NCBI GenBank assembly: GCA_024643345.1
Contig: JAHENB010000027.1
Span: 1-39,607, forward strand
Source of the DNA: Maribacter sp.
GTDB lineage: Bacteria; Bacteroidota; Bacteroidia; Flavobacteriales; Flavobacteriaceae
DNA length: 39,607 nucleotides
Direction: 5' to 3'
A model generated the notes under the pieces. It was not told where the DNA came from. It did no database searches and saw only the letters and a list, made by a program, of their open reading frames with translations. Both the position numbers and the translations under genes were made by a program. Shown piece by piece: positions 1 to 8,621 of the stretch. How positions within the stretch are numbered: position 1 is the first letter of the stretch; each line of letters begins with the position of its first letter.

Positions 1-4
1 TGAT

Positions 5-79
<75 letters not shown>

Positions 80-132
80 CAAAATTTCAGACCGCAAAGG
101 AAATACTTTTTAGGAAAGTTTCAAAGCACTAA

Positions 133-930
133 TCAATCTTTCTTTACGCTGAGTACCAAAACGGGGATGGGAGAAAAGAATTCCGATTTTAGAATGGTGT
201 CCTTTTCCCATAGCTTATTGAAAAAACCGCGTTTTCTTCTGAATACACAAAGCAGATCGGGATGGTGTGCCCGAAAGTGTTCCAACACCCCTAAATAGGT
301 GGTAGGGTTCTCGGTAATGGTGAGCCTGGTACTGATGTCCATCAGGGCGGTATCGATCATAAGATCTTCATCGGTATAGCCCGGCGTTTTTACCAAAAGC
401 AGGTTCACCTCGGCTCCAAATTTTTTCTTGATGTCGATCAGCGGGTTCAAGATCCGCGATCTTTTTAAAACCCCCGACCTAAAAGCGGTCAATATTTGGC
501 GCAACGGGGTGAGGGTGGTCCCTTTTGGGACGATCAAAGTTGGGATGTTGGTTCTTTTAATGATCTTTCCGGAGGTATAGCCCAGGTAGAGTTCTTCCTG
601 AATGTCATTGCTCCTTGGCGACATAATGATCAGATCGATCCCCAATTCCCTGTCGATTTCCTTCAGACCATCAACGATGTCGCCATTGTAGGTCGCTATT
701 TTTATGGGAACATCTTTGGCATCAACTTTATCGATGACCTCCTTCATCCGCTCCTTACTGCTTTCTGCCACGATTTCGGTGATATTGGCCAAACTACCGG
801 CTTTGGCACTTACACTGAACACTTCCATCACATAAATGGTGCACGAAAAGGCTTTTGCGAAATCAACCGCATATTGTAAAGTGTCATGCGATTCGGGATT
901 GGAGCCAATAGGAACGAGGATGTTTTTCAT
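133..930 (-). CDS. Universal stress protein, tandem UspA domains
   Basis: The protein has 265 residues if it starts at the ATG at 930, where the typical Usp opening MKNILVPIGS begins; an in-frame ATG 12 codons upstream adds a peptide with no Usp character. Residues about 1-145 form a complete Usp domain: beta strand one, a Usp-like acidic strand around IDLIIMSPRS, and the region LGYTSGKIIKRTNIPTLIVP that corresponds to the ATP-binding G-S/T segment. The second half is a more divergent Usp domain ending in PVLVLSV. Tandem Usp proteins are cytoplasmic and usually act in stress survival, but the specific role cannot be predicted. It lies upstream of tRNA-Gly on the same strand and is divergent from the GNAT gene. 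Confidence 0.9.
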   Translation of the reverse strand: MKNILVPIGSNPESHDTLQYAVDFAKAFSCTIYVMEVFSVSAKAGSLANITEIVAESSKERMKEVIDKVDAKDVPIKIATYNGDIVDGLKEIDRELGIDLIIMSPRSNDIQEELYLGYTSGKIIKRTNIPTLIVPKGTTLTPLRQILTAFRSGVLKRSRILNPLIDIKKKFGAEVNLLLVKTPGYTDEDLMIDTALMDISTRLTITENPTTYLGVLEHFRAHHPDLLCVFRRKRGFFNKLWEKDTILKSEFFSPIPVLVLSVKKD

Positions 931-1054
931 TGGTTTTTGATTATTTATAGTATGGGTCAGTGGCAATGCGACAAATTATAACCGTTGCGCCATATTGATT
1001 TTCAATGGCTTATTCAGAGTAACATTTGATGAATTATACCCTAAATTTACAACT

Positions 1055-1062
1055 TAATTTTG
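1055..1062 (+). promoter_or_regulatory. Bacteroidota -7 element TAATTTTG
   Basis: This is an exact match to TAnnTTTG, only 7 bp before the GNAT ATG at 1070. Transcription would begin almost at the start codon, giving a leaderless or nearly leaderless mRNA. No well-spaced TTG -33 element is visible, so the call is tentative. Confidence 0.4.
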
Positions 1063-1069
1063 TGTGTCC

Positions 1070-1570
1070 ATGATTCGAAGTGCAAAGATATCGGAAATAT
1101 CGGATATTTTAAAGTTGACCGAAGCCTGTGCGAAGGCCATGATAGAACAGGGAATTTATCAATGGAACGAGCACTATCCCTCACGATCGGTATTTGAAAA
1201 AGATGTGCGGGAAAAATCGCTTTATGCGCTGATCATCGATGGCCAGCTTCTTGGTACCGTGGTCATTTCACCAAAAATGGATCAAGAATATGTTCCGGTA
1301 AAATGGCTCACGCCCAACCAAAATAACTTGTACATCCACCGGCTTGCCGTGGCGCCCGAACATCAGGGGAAGGGTTATGCCCAGCGCTTGATGGATTTTG
1401 CGGAACGGCAGGCCAGGGAAAAAGGTTATGTCTCGGTCCGTCTCGATACCTTTAGTCAAAACCGGAGAAACCAAATCTTTTACGAAACACGTGGTTACCA
1501 AAAACTGGGCGATATATTCTTTCCCAAACAGAGCGAATACCCCTTCCATTGTTATGAACTGCCCCTATAA
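1070..1570 (+). CDS. GNAT family N-acetyltransferase
   Basis: This 166-residue single-domain GNAT protein is predicted to transfer an acetyl group from acetyl-CoA to an unknown amine. The acetyl-CoA-binding motif A is visible as LAVAPEHQGKGYAQRLM (the Q/R-x-x-G-x-G/A loop), followed by VRLDTFSQNRRNQIFYETRGY, which is motif B with the usual late aromatic residues. I prefer the ATG at 1070 over a GTG two codons earlier. It is the first gene of a rightward run: the MATE gene begins 12 bp after its stop. Acetyltransferase followed by multidrug exporter could suggest a detoxification unit, but that is inference. Confidence 0.88.
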   Translation: MIRSAKISEISDILKLTEACAKAMIEQGIYQWNEHYPSRSVFEKDVREKSLYALIIDGQLLGTVVISPKMDQEYVPVKWLTPNQNNLYIHRLAVAPEHQGKGYAQRLMDFAERQAREKGYVSVRLDTFSQNRRNQIFYETRGYQKLGDIFFPKQSEYPFHCYELPL

Positions 1571-1581
1571 GCGCGATTGTA

Positions 1582-2916
1582 TTGAAAACGGCCATCACCT
1601 TTCGGAACATCAACAGAATTGCTATCCCCGCGACCATTGCCGGTATTGCTGAACCCGTTCTCTCTCTGACCGACACCGCCATAGTGGGCAATATCCCGGT
1701 AAACGGCTTGGAGTCTTTGGCCGCGGCGGGCATTGTTGGCTCGTTCCTTTCCATGTTGATTTGGGTACTTGGCCAAACCCAAAGTGCGATCTCGGCCATC
1801 ATGTCACAATATCTGGGCGCAGATCGACTTGAAGAGGTTCGCTCCCTGCCCGCGCAGGCCATCGTCTTGAATATCGCCTTGAGCTTTGTGATCTTGTTTT
1901 CAACGGTCTTTTTCATAGAAGAGATATTTGTAATGATGGAGGCGTCCGGTAAAATTCTGGATTATTGTATTTCCTATTACGGAATCCGCATTTGGGGATT
2001 TCCATTGAGCCTTTTCACGTTCGCCATTTTTGGGATTTTTAAAGGACTTCAGAATACCTTTTGGCCCATGGTGATCGCCATTACGGGTGCTTTGCTCAAC
2101 CTAGGTCTCGATTTTGCCCTGGTCTACGGTATCGAAGGTTATGTCCCTGCCCTGTATTTGGAAGGGGCCGCATGGGCCAGTCTCATTGCCCAGACCGTTA
2201 TGGCAGCGATGGCTTTTGTGCTGTTGGTTAGAAAAACAGATATCAGTTTGAAGCTTCGGGGCCCCTTGCACCCCGAGTTGGGCCGATTGGTGGGGATGAG
2301 CCTCAATCTGTTTGTGCGTTCCTTTGCCTTGAATACCGCTTTGGTACTCTCTGTAAGGGAGGCCACCCGTTTGGGCGACCATTTTATCGGCGCCCATACC
2401 ATTGCCATCAATCTTTGGCTGTTTGCCGCTTTTTTCATCGATGGGTATGGTACCGCCGGCAATGTCATGGGTGGCAGACTTTTGGGGGCAAAAAATTATG
2501 ATGCCCTGTGGGAACTCACCAAGAGGATCGTACGTTATGGCTTGGTCGTAAGCTTATTGTTGATCATCGGTGGCGTTCTGTTCTATGACCCGATCGGAAG
2601 CCTGTTTTCAAAGGACACACAGGTTCTGCAAAGTTTTGGCAGTATCTTTTTTATCCTATTGCTCGCCCTTCCCATCAATACGGTAGCCTTTGTTCTGGAT
2701 GGTTTGTTCAAAGGGCTGGGAGAGATGAAGTTTTTGAGGAACTTGTTGCTTTTGGCCACCTTTTTGGGGTTCGTACCCATCATGTATATTGGAAATTACT
2801 TCGACTGGCAACTTTATGGCATTTGGGCCGCCTTCACCTTTTGGATGCTGATTCGCGCAAGTGCCCTGGTCTGGAAGTTTAACAGAAAGTTTCGACCGCT
2901 CGTTCAAAACGTTTAA
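1582..2916 (+). CDS. MATE family efflux transporter (DinF-like)
   Basis: This 444-residue inner-membrane protein has about 12 hydrophobic segments in two similar halves. The first helix region, INRIAIPATIAGIAEPVLSL followed by TDTAIVG, is typical of DinF-type MATE transporters, which export organic cations or drugs using a Na+ or H+ gradient. No suitable ATG lies near the N-terminus in frame. The only start that preserves the first helix is a TTG at 1582, 12 bp after the GNAT stop, so translation is probably coupled. The crotonase gene starts 21 bp after its stop. The substrate cannot be predicted. Confidence 0.9.
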   Translation: MKTAITFRNINRIAIPATIAGIAEPVLSLTDTAIVGNIPVNGLESLAAAGIVGSFLSMLIWVLGQTQSAISAIMSQYLGADRLEEVRSLPAQAIVLNIALSFVILFSTVFFIEEIFVMMEASGKILDYCISYYGIRIWGFPLSLFTFAIFGIFKGLQNTFWPMVIAITGALLNLGLDFALVYGIEGYVPALYLEGAAWASLIAQTVMAAMAFVLLVRKTDISLKLRGPLHPELGRLVGMSLNLFVRSFALNTALVLSVREATRLGDHFIGAHTIAINLWLFAAFFIDGYGTAGNVMGGRLLGAKNYDALWELTKRIVRYGLVVSLLLIIGGVLFYDPIGSLFSKDTQVLQSFGSIFFILLLALPINTVAFVLDGLFKGLGEMKFLRNLLLLATFLGFVPIMYIGNYFDWQLYGIWAAFTFWMLIRASALVWKFNRKFRPLVQNV

Positions 2917-2937
2917 TTTTGACCAAAACAAGCTAAG

Positions 2938-3705
2938 ATGGTTACCGATAGAGAAAATGGAAGCCTTTATACCAAGATTGATGGCAAAACGGCCTATGTA
3001 GAGTTCGGACATCCCGCTGGAAACTCCTTTGTTGCCGAACTTTTGGATCGGTTGACCAGGGAATTTGAGCTGCTTTCAAAAAATGAGTCGATCAATGTCA
3101 TTGTACTGAAATCTGAAGGAAATCGGGCTTTCTGTGGCGGGGCCTCTTTTGATGAACTTTTGGCGATCGAAAATTTCGAACAAGGGAAACTGTTTTTTTG
3201 CGGATTTGCCAATGTCATCAATGCCATGCGCAATTGCAACAAGATCATCGTAGGCCGGGTTCAGGGCAAAACGGTGGGCGGGGGCGTTGGTTTGGCCGCC
3301 GCCTGCGACTATGTTTTTGCATCGGTCGATGCTGCAATTCGCTTATCGGAACTTACCATCGGTATCGCGCCTTTGGTGATTGCCCCGGCCTTGGAACGAA
3401 AATTGGGAAAAGCCGCACTCTCCGAACTGTCGTTATCCCCGACAGACTGGAAAAATGCCTATTGGGCCCAGGAAAGGGGGCTTTTTTCAAAGGTTTACGA
3501 TACCATGGCCGACCTTGATAAAGACCTTTTGTTTTACGTAGAGAAATTGGCTGCATACAATCCCATGGCGCTAATGGCCTGGAGAAAAGTATTATGGGAA
3601 GGCACGGATCATTGGGGCCAACTCTTGAGCGAAAGGGCCGCGATCACCGGGCAATTGGCACTTTCCGAATTCACTAAAAAAGCGCTATCGGATTTTAAAA
3701 AATAA
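2938..3705 (+). CDS. Enoyl-CoA hydratase/isomerase family protein (crotonase fold)
   Basis: The protein has 255 residues, normal for a crotonase. Both halves of the oxyanion hole are present: AFCGGASFDEL (residues 65-74) and GKTVGGGVGLAAACDYVFA (110-128). Of the two catalytic glutamates of rat mitochondrial hydratase, the second is kept in RLSELTIG (E138), while the first, expected just after GGG, is Gly118. A single-acid active site fits isomerase or other crotonase chemistry better than classical hydration. The name methylglutaconyl-CoA hydratase sometimes given to relatives is therefore not secure. It is third in the run starting with GNAT and MATE, whose common purpose is unclear. Confidence 0.85.
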   Translation: MVTDRENGSLYTKIDGKTAYVEFGHPAGNSFVAELLDRLTREFELLSKNESINVIVLKSEGNRAFCGGASFDELLAIENFEQGKLFFCGFANVINAMRNCNKIIVGRVQGKTVGGGVGLAAACDYVFASVDAAIRLSELTIGIAPLVIAPALERKLGKAALSELSLSPTDWKNAYWAQERGLFSKVYDTMADLDKDLLFYVEKLAAYNPMALMAWRKVLWEGTDHWGQLLSERAAITGQLALSEFTKKALSDFKK

Positions 3706-3746
3706 TATTCGCTGAATCTTGGCGTTCTTATCCTAAAAGACAGAAT

Positions 3747-3860
3747 ATGAGGTTTTTGGATTTCTTAAACGGGAACATGGTATTCCCGGTTTTGGCCCTT
3801 CTGCTACTGGTAATCTATTTTGTAAACCGGGTACGCACGAGAAGGAGATTTAAAAGGTAA
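3747..3860 (+). CDS. Small single-pass membrane protein, 37 aa
   Basis: The ATG opens a 37-codon frame ending at TAA 3858-3860. The protein has a short N-terminus (MRFLDFLNGN), one hydrophobic helix at about residues 11-27 (MVFPVLALLLLVIYFVN) and a strongly basic tail RVRTRRRFKR. By the positive-inside rule the tail should be cytoplasmic. The layout (helix, then Arg/Lys anchor, then stop) is that of genuine small membrane proteins and is unlikely by chance. It begins 41 bp after the crotonase stop on the same strand, so it could be the last gene of that operon. Function unknown. Confidence 0.6.
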   Translation: MRFLDFLNGNMVFPVLALLLLVIYFVNRVRTRRRFKR

Positions 3861-4062
3861 AGGCCGAAGATGGGGTTTCGTGAAGACCTTGGATTTGATT
3901 TGAAACAACACTATACGTTTTTACCACAGAGGCAAGCTTTTGATAATGCAGATGATGTTCGTCTTTTTGAGGTCCCTACCGTTCAATTGATTTTTTTTGG
4001 CCCACCTCCTTATCCTTAGCCCAAGGACAAAATAAAGCGGAGGTTTCATTTCCAAGAATTCC
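3861..4062. other. Intergenic stretch before queD
   Basis: This has no recognisable gene. A 49-codon plus-strand frame (3870-4019) exists, but its product has no recognisable features. No terminator hairpin or repeat is evident. Confidence 0.4.
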
Positions 4063-4070
4063 TACCTTTG
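4063..4070 (+). promoter_or_regulatory. Bacteroidota -7 element TACCTTTG before queD
   Basis: This is an exact TAnnTTTG match ending 17 bp upstream of the queD ATG, which implies a short leader of about 10 nt. A -33 element is not obvious. Confidence 0.5.
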
Positions 4071-4087
4071 CCCTGCAAATACAGAAT

Positions 4088-4543
4088 ATGGGCAACATAA
4101 GAATCACCAAGCAGTTCAGTTTCGAAACGGGCCATGCCCTCTATGGCTATGACGGTTTGTGCCGCAATGTACATGGGCACAGCTACAAACTTTCGGTAAC
4201 CGTTATCGGGGAACCCATAACGGATCCTTCGCATGTTAAACTCGGGATGGTCATCGATTTCGGCGACCTCAAGAAGATCGTGAAGGAAGAAATCGTAGAT
4301 GAGTTCGACCATGCCACGGTCTTCAATAAGCATACGCCCCATGTAGATCTGGCCAAAGAACTCAGCGAGCGTGGCCACAAGGTGATCTTGGCGCCATACC
4401 AACCGACCAGTGAGAACATGGTGGTCGATTTTGCAAAAAAAATTATGGCCCGGTTACCTCAAAACATCAGTTTGCATTCGTTAAAGCTTCAAGAAACTGA
4501 AACCTCCTATGCCGAATGGTATGCCGCTGACAATTTATCTTAA
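4088..4543 (+). CDS. queD: 6-carboxytetrahydropterin synthase / PTPS family (QueD)
   Basis: The 151-residue enzyme of the 6-pyruvoyl-tetrahydropterin synthase fold converts 7,8-dihydroneopterin triphosphate to a 6-substituted tetrahydropterin. In QueD enzymes this is the first committed step toward queuosine. The zinc ligands are visible as H16 (FETGHAL) and H29/H31 (NVHGHSY), and the catalytic cysteine is C25. The downstream EFDHA and LQETETS motifs supply the His and the pterin-anchoring Glu. The insert SERGHKVILAPYQPTSENM is longer than in E. coli QueD. The lpxH gene follows 82 bp downstream. Other queuosine genes are not in this window, so a role in another pterin pathway remains possible. 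Confidence 0.88.
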   Translation: MGNIRITKQFSFETGHALYGYDGLCRNVHGHSYKLSVTVIGEPITDPSHVKLGMVIDFGDLKKIVKEEIVDEFDHATVFNKHTPHVDLAKELSERGHKVILAPYQPTSENMVVDFAKKIMARLPQNISLHSLKLQETETSYAEWYAADNLS

Positions 4544-4557
4544 CCCCCATTGGGGTT
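4542..4557. other. Hairpin overlapping the queD stop codon
   Basis: This is a perfect 6-bp inverted repeat, AACCCC-CATT-GGGGTT, whose left arm includes the last two bases of the queD stop. No T-run follows, so it is not a standard intrinsic terminator. It could protect the mRNA 3' end or attenuate read-through into lpxH. Confidence 0.35.
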
Positions 4558-4625
4558 GCAATAAATTATGGATAGGTTGATTTATGAAAGAGCTCACTGG
4601 GCTTTTTCCTTATCTTTATCACCAT

Positions 4626-5396
4626 ATGGAATCGATCAATGTCCCCTTGGGAAAGAAAATTTATTTTGCCAGTGACAACCATCTGGGCGCCCCAACCCCA
4701 AAACTGAGTTTGCCACGCGAAAAGAAGTTCGTGGCCTGGCTTGATGAGGTCAAAACCGATGCCGCGGCCATATTTCTCTTGGGAGATCTTTTCGATTTTT
4801 GGATGGAATATAAGACCGTGGTCCCAAAAGGGTTTACCCGCACCTTGGGGAAATTGGCGGAAATATCGGATTCCGGAATTCCCATTTACTATTTTGTAGG
4901 CAACCACGACCTATGGATGAACGGGTATTTCGAGGAAGAACTCAATATTCCCGTTTTCCATCGACCACAACAGTACAGCATCAATGGCAAGCGTTTCTTC
5001 ATCGGCCACGGCGACGGACTTGGTCCTTATGACAAGGGCTACAAACGCATGAAAAAAGTATTTACCAACCCGGTCGCACAGTGGTTGTTTAGGTGGCTGC
5101 ACCCCGATTGGGGGGTTCGGATGGCCCAATACTTTTCGGTAAAGAACAAATTGCTTTCCGGGGAAGAGGATGTCAAATTTTTGGGCGATGAAAAAGAATG
5201 GCTGGTGCAATATGCCAAACGCAAGTTGGAAGATCAACATTTCGACTATTTCCTCTTTGGGCACCGGCATCTTCCTTTGAACATCGACCTCAATGGAAAA
5301 TCAACCTACGTCAACCTGGGCGATTGGATTTCCTATTTTACCTATGCCGTATTCGATGGGGAAAGCTTATCGCTGGAGAAATATAAGGTCAACTAG
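4626..5396 (+). CDS. lpxH: UDP-2,3-diacylglucosamine diphosphatase (LpxH-type)
   Basis: This 256-residue metallophosphoesterase is predicted to cleave UDP-2,3-diacylglucosamine to lipid X and UMP in lipid A synthesis at the inner-membrane face. The metal-binding motifs are in order: SDNHLG (D17, H19; DLHLG in most relatives), GDLFDFW (D54), GNHDLW (N93, H94), GHGDGLGP (H128) and GHRHLP (H213, H215). I chose the ATG at 4626 because it sits directly before the first strand. An ATG 14 codons upstream adds an unlikely peptide, and a near-consensus -7 box (TATCTTTA, 4611-4618) lies inside that extension. Its 3' end overlaps the convergent MFS gene by 8 bp. Confidence 0.88.
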   Translation: MESINVPLGKKIYFASDNHLGAPTPKLSLPREKKFVAWLDEVKTDAAAIFLLGDLFDFWMEYKTVVPKGFTRTLGKLAEISDSGIPIYYFVGNHDLWMNGYFEEELNIPVFHRPQQYSINGKRFFIGHGDGLGPYDKGYKRMKKVFTNPVAQWLFRWLHPDWGVRMAQYFSVKNKLLSGEEDVKFLGDEKEWLVQYAKRKLEDQHFDYFLFGHRHLPLNIDLNGKSTYVNLGDWISYFTYAVFDGESLSLEKYKVN

Positions 5397-6648
5397 TCGA
5401 TTCGTGAAGTTCAATATCTTTTTGCAGGTCCAATTTCCTGAAACTGGGCGAAAGAATGGCGGTCAACCCGACCGTCGCCAAGGTCATGCATCCTCCGAAA
5501 ACAACGGCGACCACGGTGCCCATATACTTTGCCGTTAAGCCGCTTTCAAAGGCGCCAAGTTCGTTAGAAGAACCCACGAACATAGAATTTACCGAAGCTA
5601 CCCTGCCCCGCATATGATCGGGGGTCTTCAATTGCAAAATGGTTTGACGGATGACCATGGAGATACCATCCACGGCCCCGCTCAAAAACAGGGCGATCAC
5701 CGATAGCCAAAATATTGTGGATAGTCCAAAAACGATCATGCAAATTCCAAAAGCGAAAACTGCCAAAAGCAGTTTCCGCCCTGCAGATCTGTGCAATGGG
5801 AAACGCGTGGAACCCAACATGGTTACGGCTGCGCCAACAGCAGGTGCCGCCCTTAAAATGCCAAAACCTTCTGCCCCTACCTGTAAAATATCCTGGGCAT
5901 AAATTGGCAAAAGTGCCACGGCACCGCCAAAGAGCACCGCGATCATATCAAGGGTAAGGGCGCCCAAAATGGCCTTGGTTCCAAAAACAAAGCGAAGGCC
6001 TTCCTTAAGGCTATCCATTACCGCTTCCCCCAATTTCGGATTCAGGATCGGTTTTCTGGAAATTTGCAATAACGCCATCAGCGCCATTAACGAAAAGAAA
6101 AAAACCAGGCACATAGACCAATGTACCCCGATCCAACCAATGGAAAACCCCGCTAAGGCAGGTCCCAATACCGACGCCAATTGCCAGGTGGTACTGCTCC
6201 ATGTAGCCGCATTAGGGTATACCTTTTTGGGTACGATCAATGCCAATAAAGAAAATACGGTAGGCCCCAAAAACGCCCTGACGATACCCCCAAGGAAAAC
6301 GAGCAAATAAATGCAATAAAGGATGGTTGTGGTGTCCGCTTCGGCCACTACCGAAGGGAGGCTTATGATGAACAGTCCCAAACTGATGACCGAAAACCCT
6401 AAAATACATTTTACCAAGAGGTTGCGTTTCTCATTTTGGTCTACCACATGGCCAGCGAACAGGGCCATAACAATCGCTGGAATAATCTCCATGAGGCCGA
6501 TCAAACCCAATGACAAGGGGTCTTTGGTCAAGGAATATACCTGCCATTCTATGACAATGAATTGCATTGACCAGGCAAAGACCATGGCAAAACGCACCCC
6601 AAGAAAAACATTGAATTCTTTAAAACGTAAAGCGGCGTATGGATCCAT
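5389..6648 (-). CDS. MFS transporter, EntS/DHA3-like
   Basis: This 419-residue protein has about 12 hydrophobic segments and belongs to the major facilitator superfamily. The N-terminus RFKEFNVFLGVRFAMVFAW and the cytoplasmic loop FAGHVVDQNEKRN between helices 2 and 3 resemble the drug/siderophore-exporter branch (DHA3, EntS-like). It probably exports a small hydrophobic compound or siderophore by proton antiport, but the substrate is unknown. The ATG at 6648 fits the family. Its stop overlaps the convergent lpxH gene tail to tail by 8 bp. A consensus -7 element lies 29 bp upstream. Confidence 0.85.
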   Translation of the reverse strand: MDPYAALRFKEFNVFLGVRFAMVFAWSMQFIVIEWQVYSLTKDPLSLGLIGLMEIIPAIVMALFAGHVVDQNEKRNLLVKCILGFSVISLGLFIISLPSVVAEADTTTILYCIYLLVFLGGIVRAFLGPTVFSLLALIVPKKVYPNAATWSSTTWQLASVLGPALAGFSIGWIGVHWSMCLVFFFSLMALMALLQISRKPILNPKLGEAVMDSLKEGLRFVFGTKAILGALTLDMIAVLFGGAVALLPIYAQDILQVGAEGFGILRAAPAVGAAVTMLGSTRFPLHRSAGRKLLLAVFAFGICMIVFGLSTIFWLSVIALFLSGAVDGISMVIRQTILQLKTPDHMRGRVASVNSMFVGSSNELGAFESGLTAKYMGTVVAVVFGGCMTLATVGLTAILSPSFRKLDLQKDIELHESTS

Positions 6649-6676
6649 AATGGCAGCCAGTGGAAAAAATAAGTGC

Positions 6677-6684
6677 CAAAGATA
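6677..6684 (-). promoter_or_regulatory. Bacteroidota -7 element TATCTTTG before the MFS gene
   Basis: This is an exact TAnnTTTG on the minus strand. Predicted transcription starts near 6671, about 23 nt before the MFS start codon. It argues for transcription separate from recJ, which lies 145 bp upstream on the same strand. Confidence 0.5.
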
Positions 6685-6793
6685 TTATTATAATGCCATA
6701 GATGTCGATACCTGCCAAAATAAATCTCACCCATAATTACCATTGGGCCCTATGCCTTCGTCCCGGAAAGTGGTAATCGGTTATCCATTTGCG

Positions 6794-8485
6794 CTATTCC
6801 CTTAGATCCTTGATTTTTAGTTGGATGCTGACGTTCCCCTGCCATTCATTCTCCTCTAGGGTATAGAGGGCACTAAAGGTTTTTTTATTTGAAACAACAT
6901 CTATTTTTTTTCCCAGATTGAAGCCAATGCCCCCAAATGGGCCATGCCCGTTTTGTATCAGAGATACCTTTAAGTGCGCCCCGTTTTCACCGACCTGTTT
7001 CACATAGCCCGTATCGGTTAAATGATCGGACATGAAAACGGGGGCCATATTACCGGGACCGAACGGTGCAAATTGCTGAAGGATGCGCAACAATTTCGGA
7101 TTGATTTGATCGAACCCGATTTGAACATCGGCCGTTAGTTCGGGAATCAATAGATTGGGATCTATGCTTTCCGAAACCACTTGCTCGAACCGTACTTTGA
7201 AGGTCTCATATTGTTCCTCCAACAGGGTTAGGCCTGCGGCATATTTGTGCCCGCCAAACTGCTCGATACAGTCGGCACAGCCCTCCAAGGCATGGTACAC
7301 ATCGAACCCCTTTACCGAACGTGCGGAGGCGGCCAGTTTGTTGCCGCTTTTCGTAAAAACGAGCGTAGGCCTATAATAGGTTTCCGTTAAACGGGAAGCC
7401 ACGATGCCGATGACCCCCTTGTGCCAAGTATCTTTGTAGACCACCGAGGTAAACCGGTCTTCTTCCTTGTTCTGTTCGATCTGCCCTAGGGCCTCCAATG
7501 TTATTTCCTGATCCAAACTTCTTCTATCGGTATTGAACTGTTCAATGGCCTTGGCAATGGTTTCCGCAATTTCGGTATCTGTTGCAGTAAGCAGGTTCAC
7601 CGCAAATTGTCCGTGTTCCATACGCCCCGCAGCATTGATTCTCGGAGCGATGATAAAGACCACATCGGTAATGGTGAGTGCGCTTTTGTTGATTTGGTTG
7701 ATAATGGCCCGTATACCGGCCCTTGGGTTGCCATTGATTACCTGAAGGCCATAATGGGCGAGTACCCTGTTCTCGCCGGTTATGGGAACGATGTCTGCCC
7801 CGATTGCCGTGGCCACCAAATCGAGATAGGGAATTAAGGCATCTATGTGCTCGCCCCGTCTTGATGCCAAGGCCTGGATCAATTTAAATCCCACCCCACA
7901 GCCGCAAAGTTCATCATAGGGATAATTGCAATCTTCCCGTTTGGGATCAAGTACCGCATTCGCATTGGGTAGTTGGGCGCCCGGTCTATGATGGTCGCAA
8001 ATGATAAAGTCAATACCTTTCTTCTTGGCATATGCTACCTTTTCAACGGCCTTTATGCCGCAGTCCAATGCAATGATCAAGGAAAAAGAATTGTCTTCGG
8101 CAAAATCGATGCCCTGATGGGAAATACCATAACCTTCGGTGTACCTGTCGGGGATATAGGTAGCCACATTCGGATAATATTGTAAAAGAAAAGAGGAAAC
8201 CAATGCTACGGCCGTGGTGCCATCCACATCATAATCCCCAAAAACCAAAATGTTCTCCTGGTTCTCGATTGCCGTTTCAATACGTGCCACCGCCAAATCC
8301 ATATCCTTCATCAAAAAAGGATCGTGGAGATGGGCCAACTGGGGGCGAAAGAACTTTTTTGCCTCATCATAATTGCCGACGCCCCGCTGTAAAAGCAATT
8401 GCGCGACCACGGCATCTACTTTGAGCGCCTTGGCCAATTGGTCGATCTGGTTTTGATCCGGTCTTGCTTTAAGCGTCCAACGCAT
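6794..8485 (-). CDS. recJ: Single-stranded-DNA-specific exonuclease RecJ
   Basis: The 563-residue DHH/DHHA1 phosphoesterase is a 5'-3' exonuclease on single-stranded DNA, used in RecF-pathway recombination, mismatch repair and replication-fork processing. The DHH-domain metal motifs are visible: GDYDVDGTTA, ALDCGIK and the signature CDHHRPG. They are followed by the DHHA1 part (KGVIGIVASRLTETYYRP; FGGHKYAAG) and a C-terminal OB-like domain (FAPFGPGN). The start is set at the ATG at 8485 (MRWTLKARPD); the longer reading begins with a GTG three codons earlier. The length matches other Bacteroidota RecJ proteins. Confidence 0.95.
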   Translation of the reverse strand: MRWTLKARPDQNQIDQLAKALKVDAVVAQLLLQRGVGNYDEAKKFFRPQLAHLHDPFLMKDMDLAVARIETAIENQENILVFGDYDVDGTTAVALVSSFLLQYYPNVATYIPDRYTEGYGISHQGIDFAEDNSFSLIIALDCGIKAVEKVAYAKKKGIDFIICDHHRPGAQLPNANAVLDPKREDCNYPYDELCGCGVGFKLIQALASRRGEHIDALIPYLDLVATAIGADIVPITGENRVLAHYGLQVINGNPRAGIRAIINQINKSALTITDVVFIIAPRINAAGRMEHGQFAVNLLTATDTEIAETIAKAIEQFNTDRRSLDQEITLEALGQIEQNKEEDRFTSVVYKDTWHKGVIGIVASRLTETYYRPTLVFTKSGNKLAASARSVKGFDVYHALEGCADCIEQFGGHKYAAGLTLLEEQYETFKVRFEQVVSESIDPNLLIPELTADVQIGFDQINPKLLRILQQFAPFGPGNMAPVFMSDHLTDTGYVKQVGENGAHLKVSLIQNGHGPFGGIGFNLGKKIDVVSNKKTFSALYTLEENEWQGNVSIQLKIKDLRE

Positions 8486-8621
8486 TGTATTCACTAGTAT
8501 TGGTTAACCCTACAAGGGCTTTGATAACAAATGAAATCGTGCAAAGAAGTTATGGCCAAAAAAAACTGGCCCCCTAAAGGAATTACCAAAAGCCATGGTT
8601 CAGCAACCTATAAGGCCAAGG

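Noticed and set aside
496-879. 127-codon plus-strand frame opposite the stress-protein gene
   Set aside because: It is antisense to a clear Usp gene and its product matches no family; it is a shadow of the real frame.
3870-4019. 49-codon plus-strand frame before queD
   Set aside because: It has no hydrophobic, structural or family feature, and part of it is T-rich spacer; I cannot support it as a gene.
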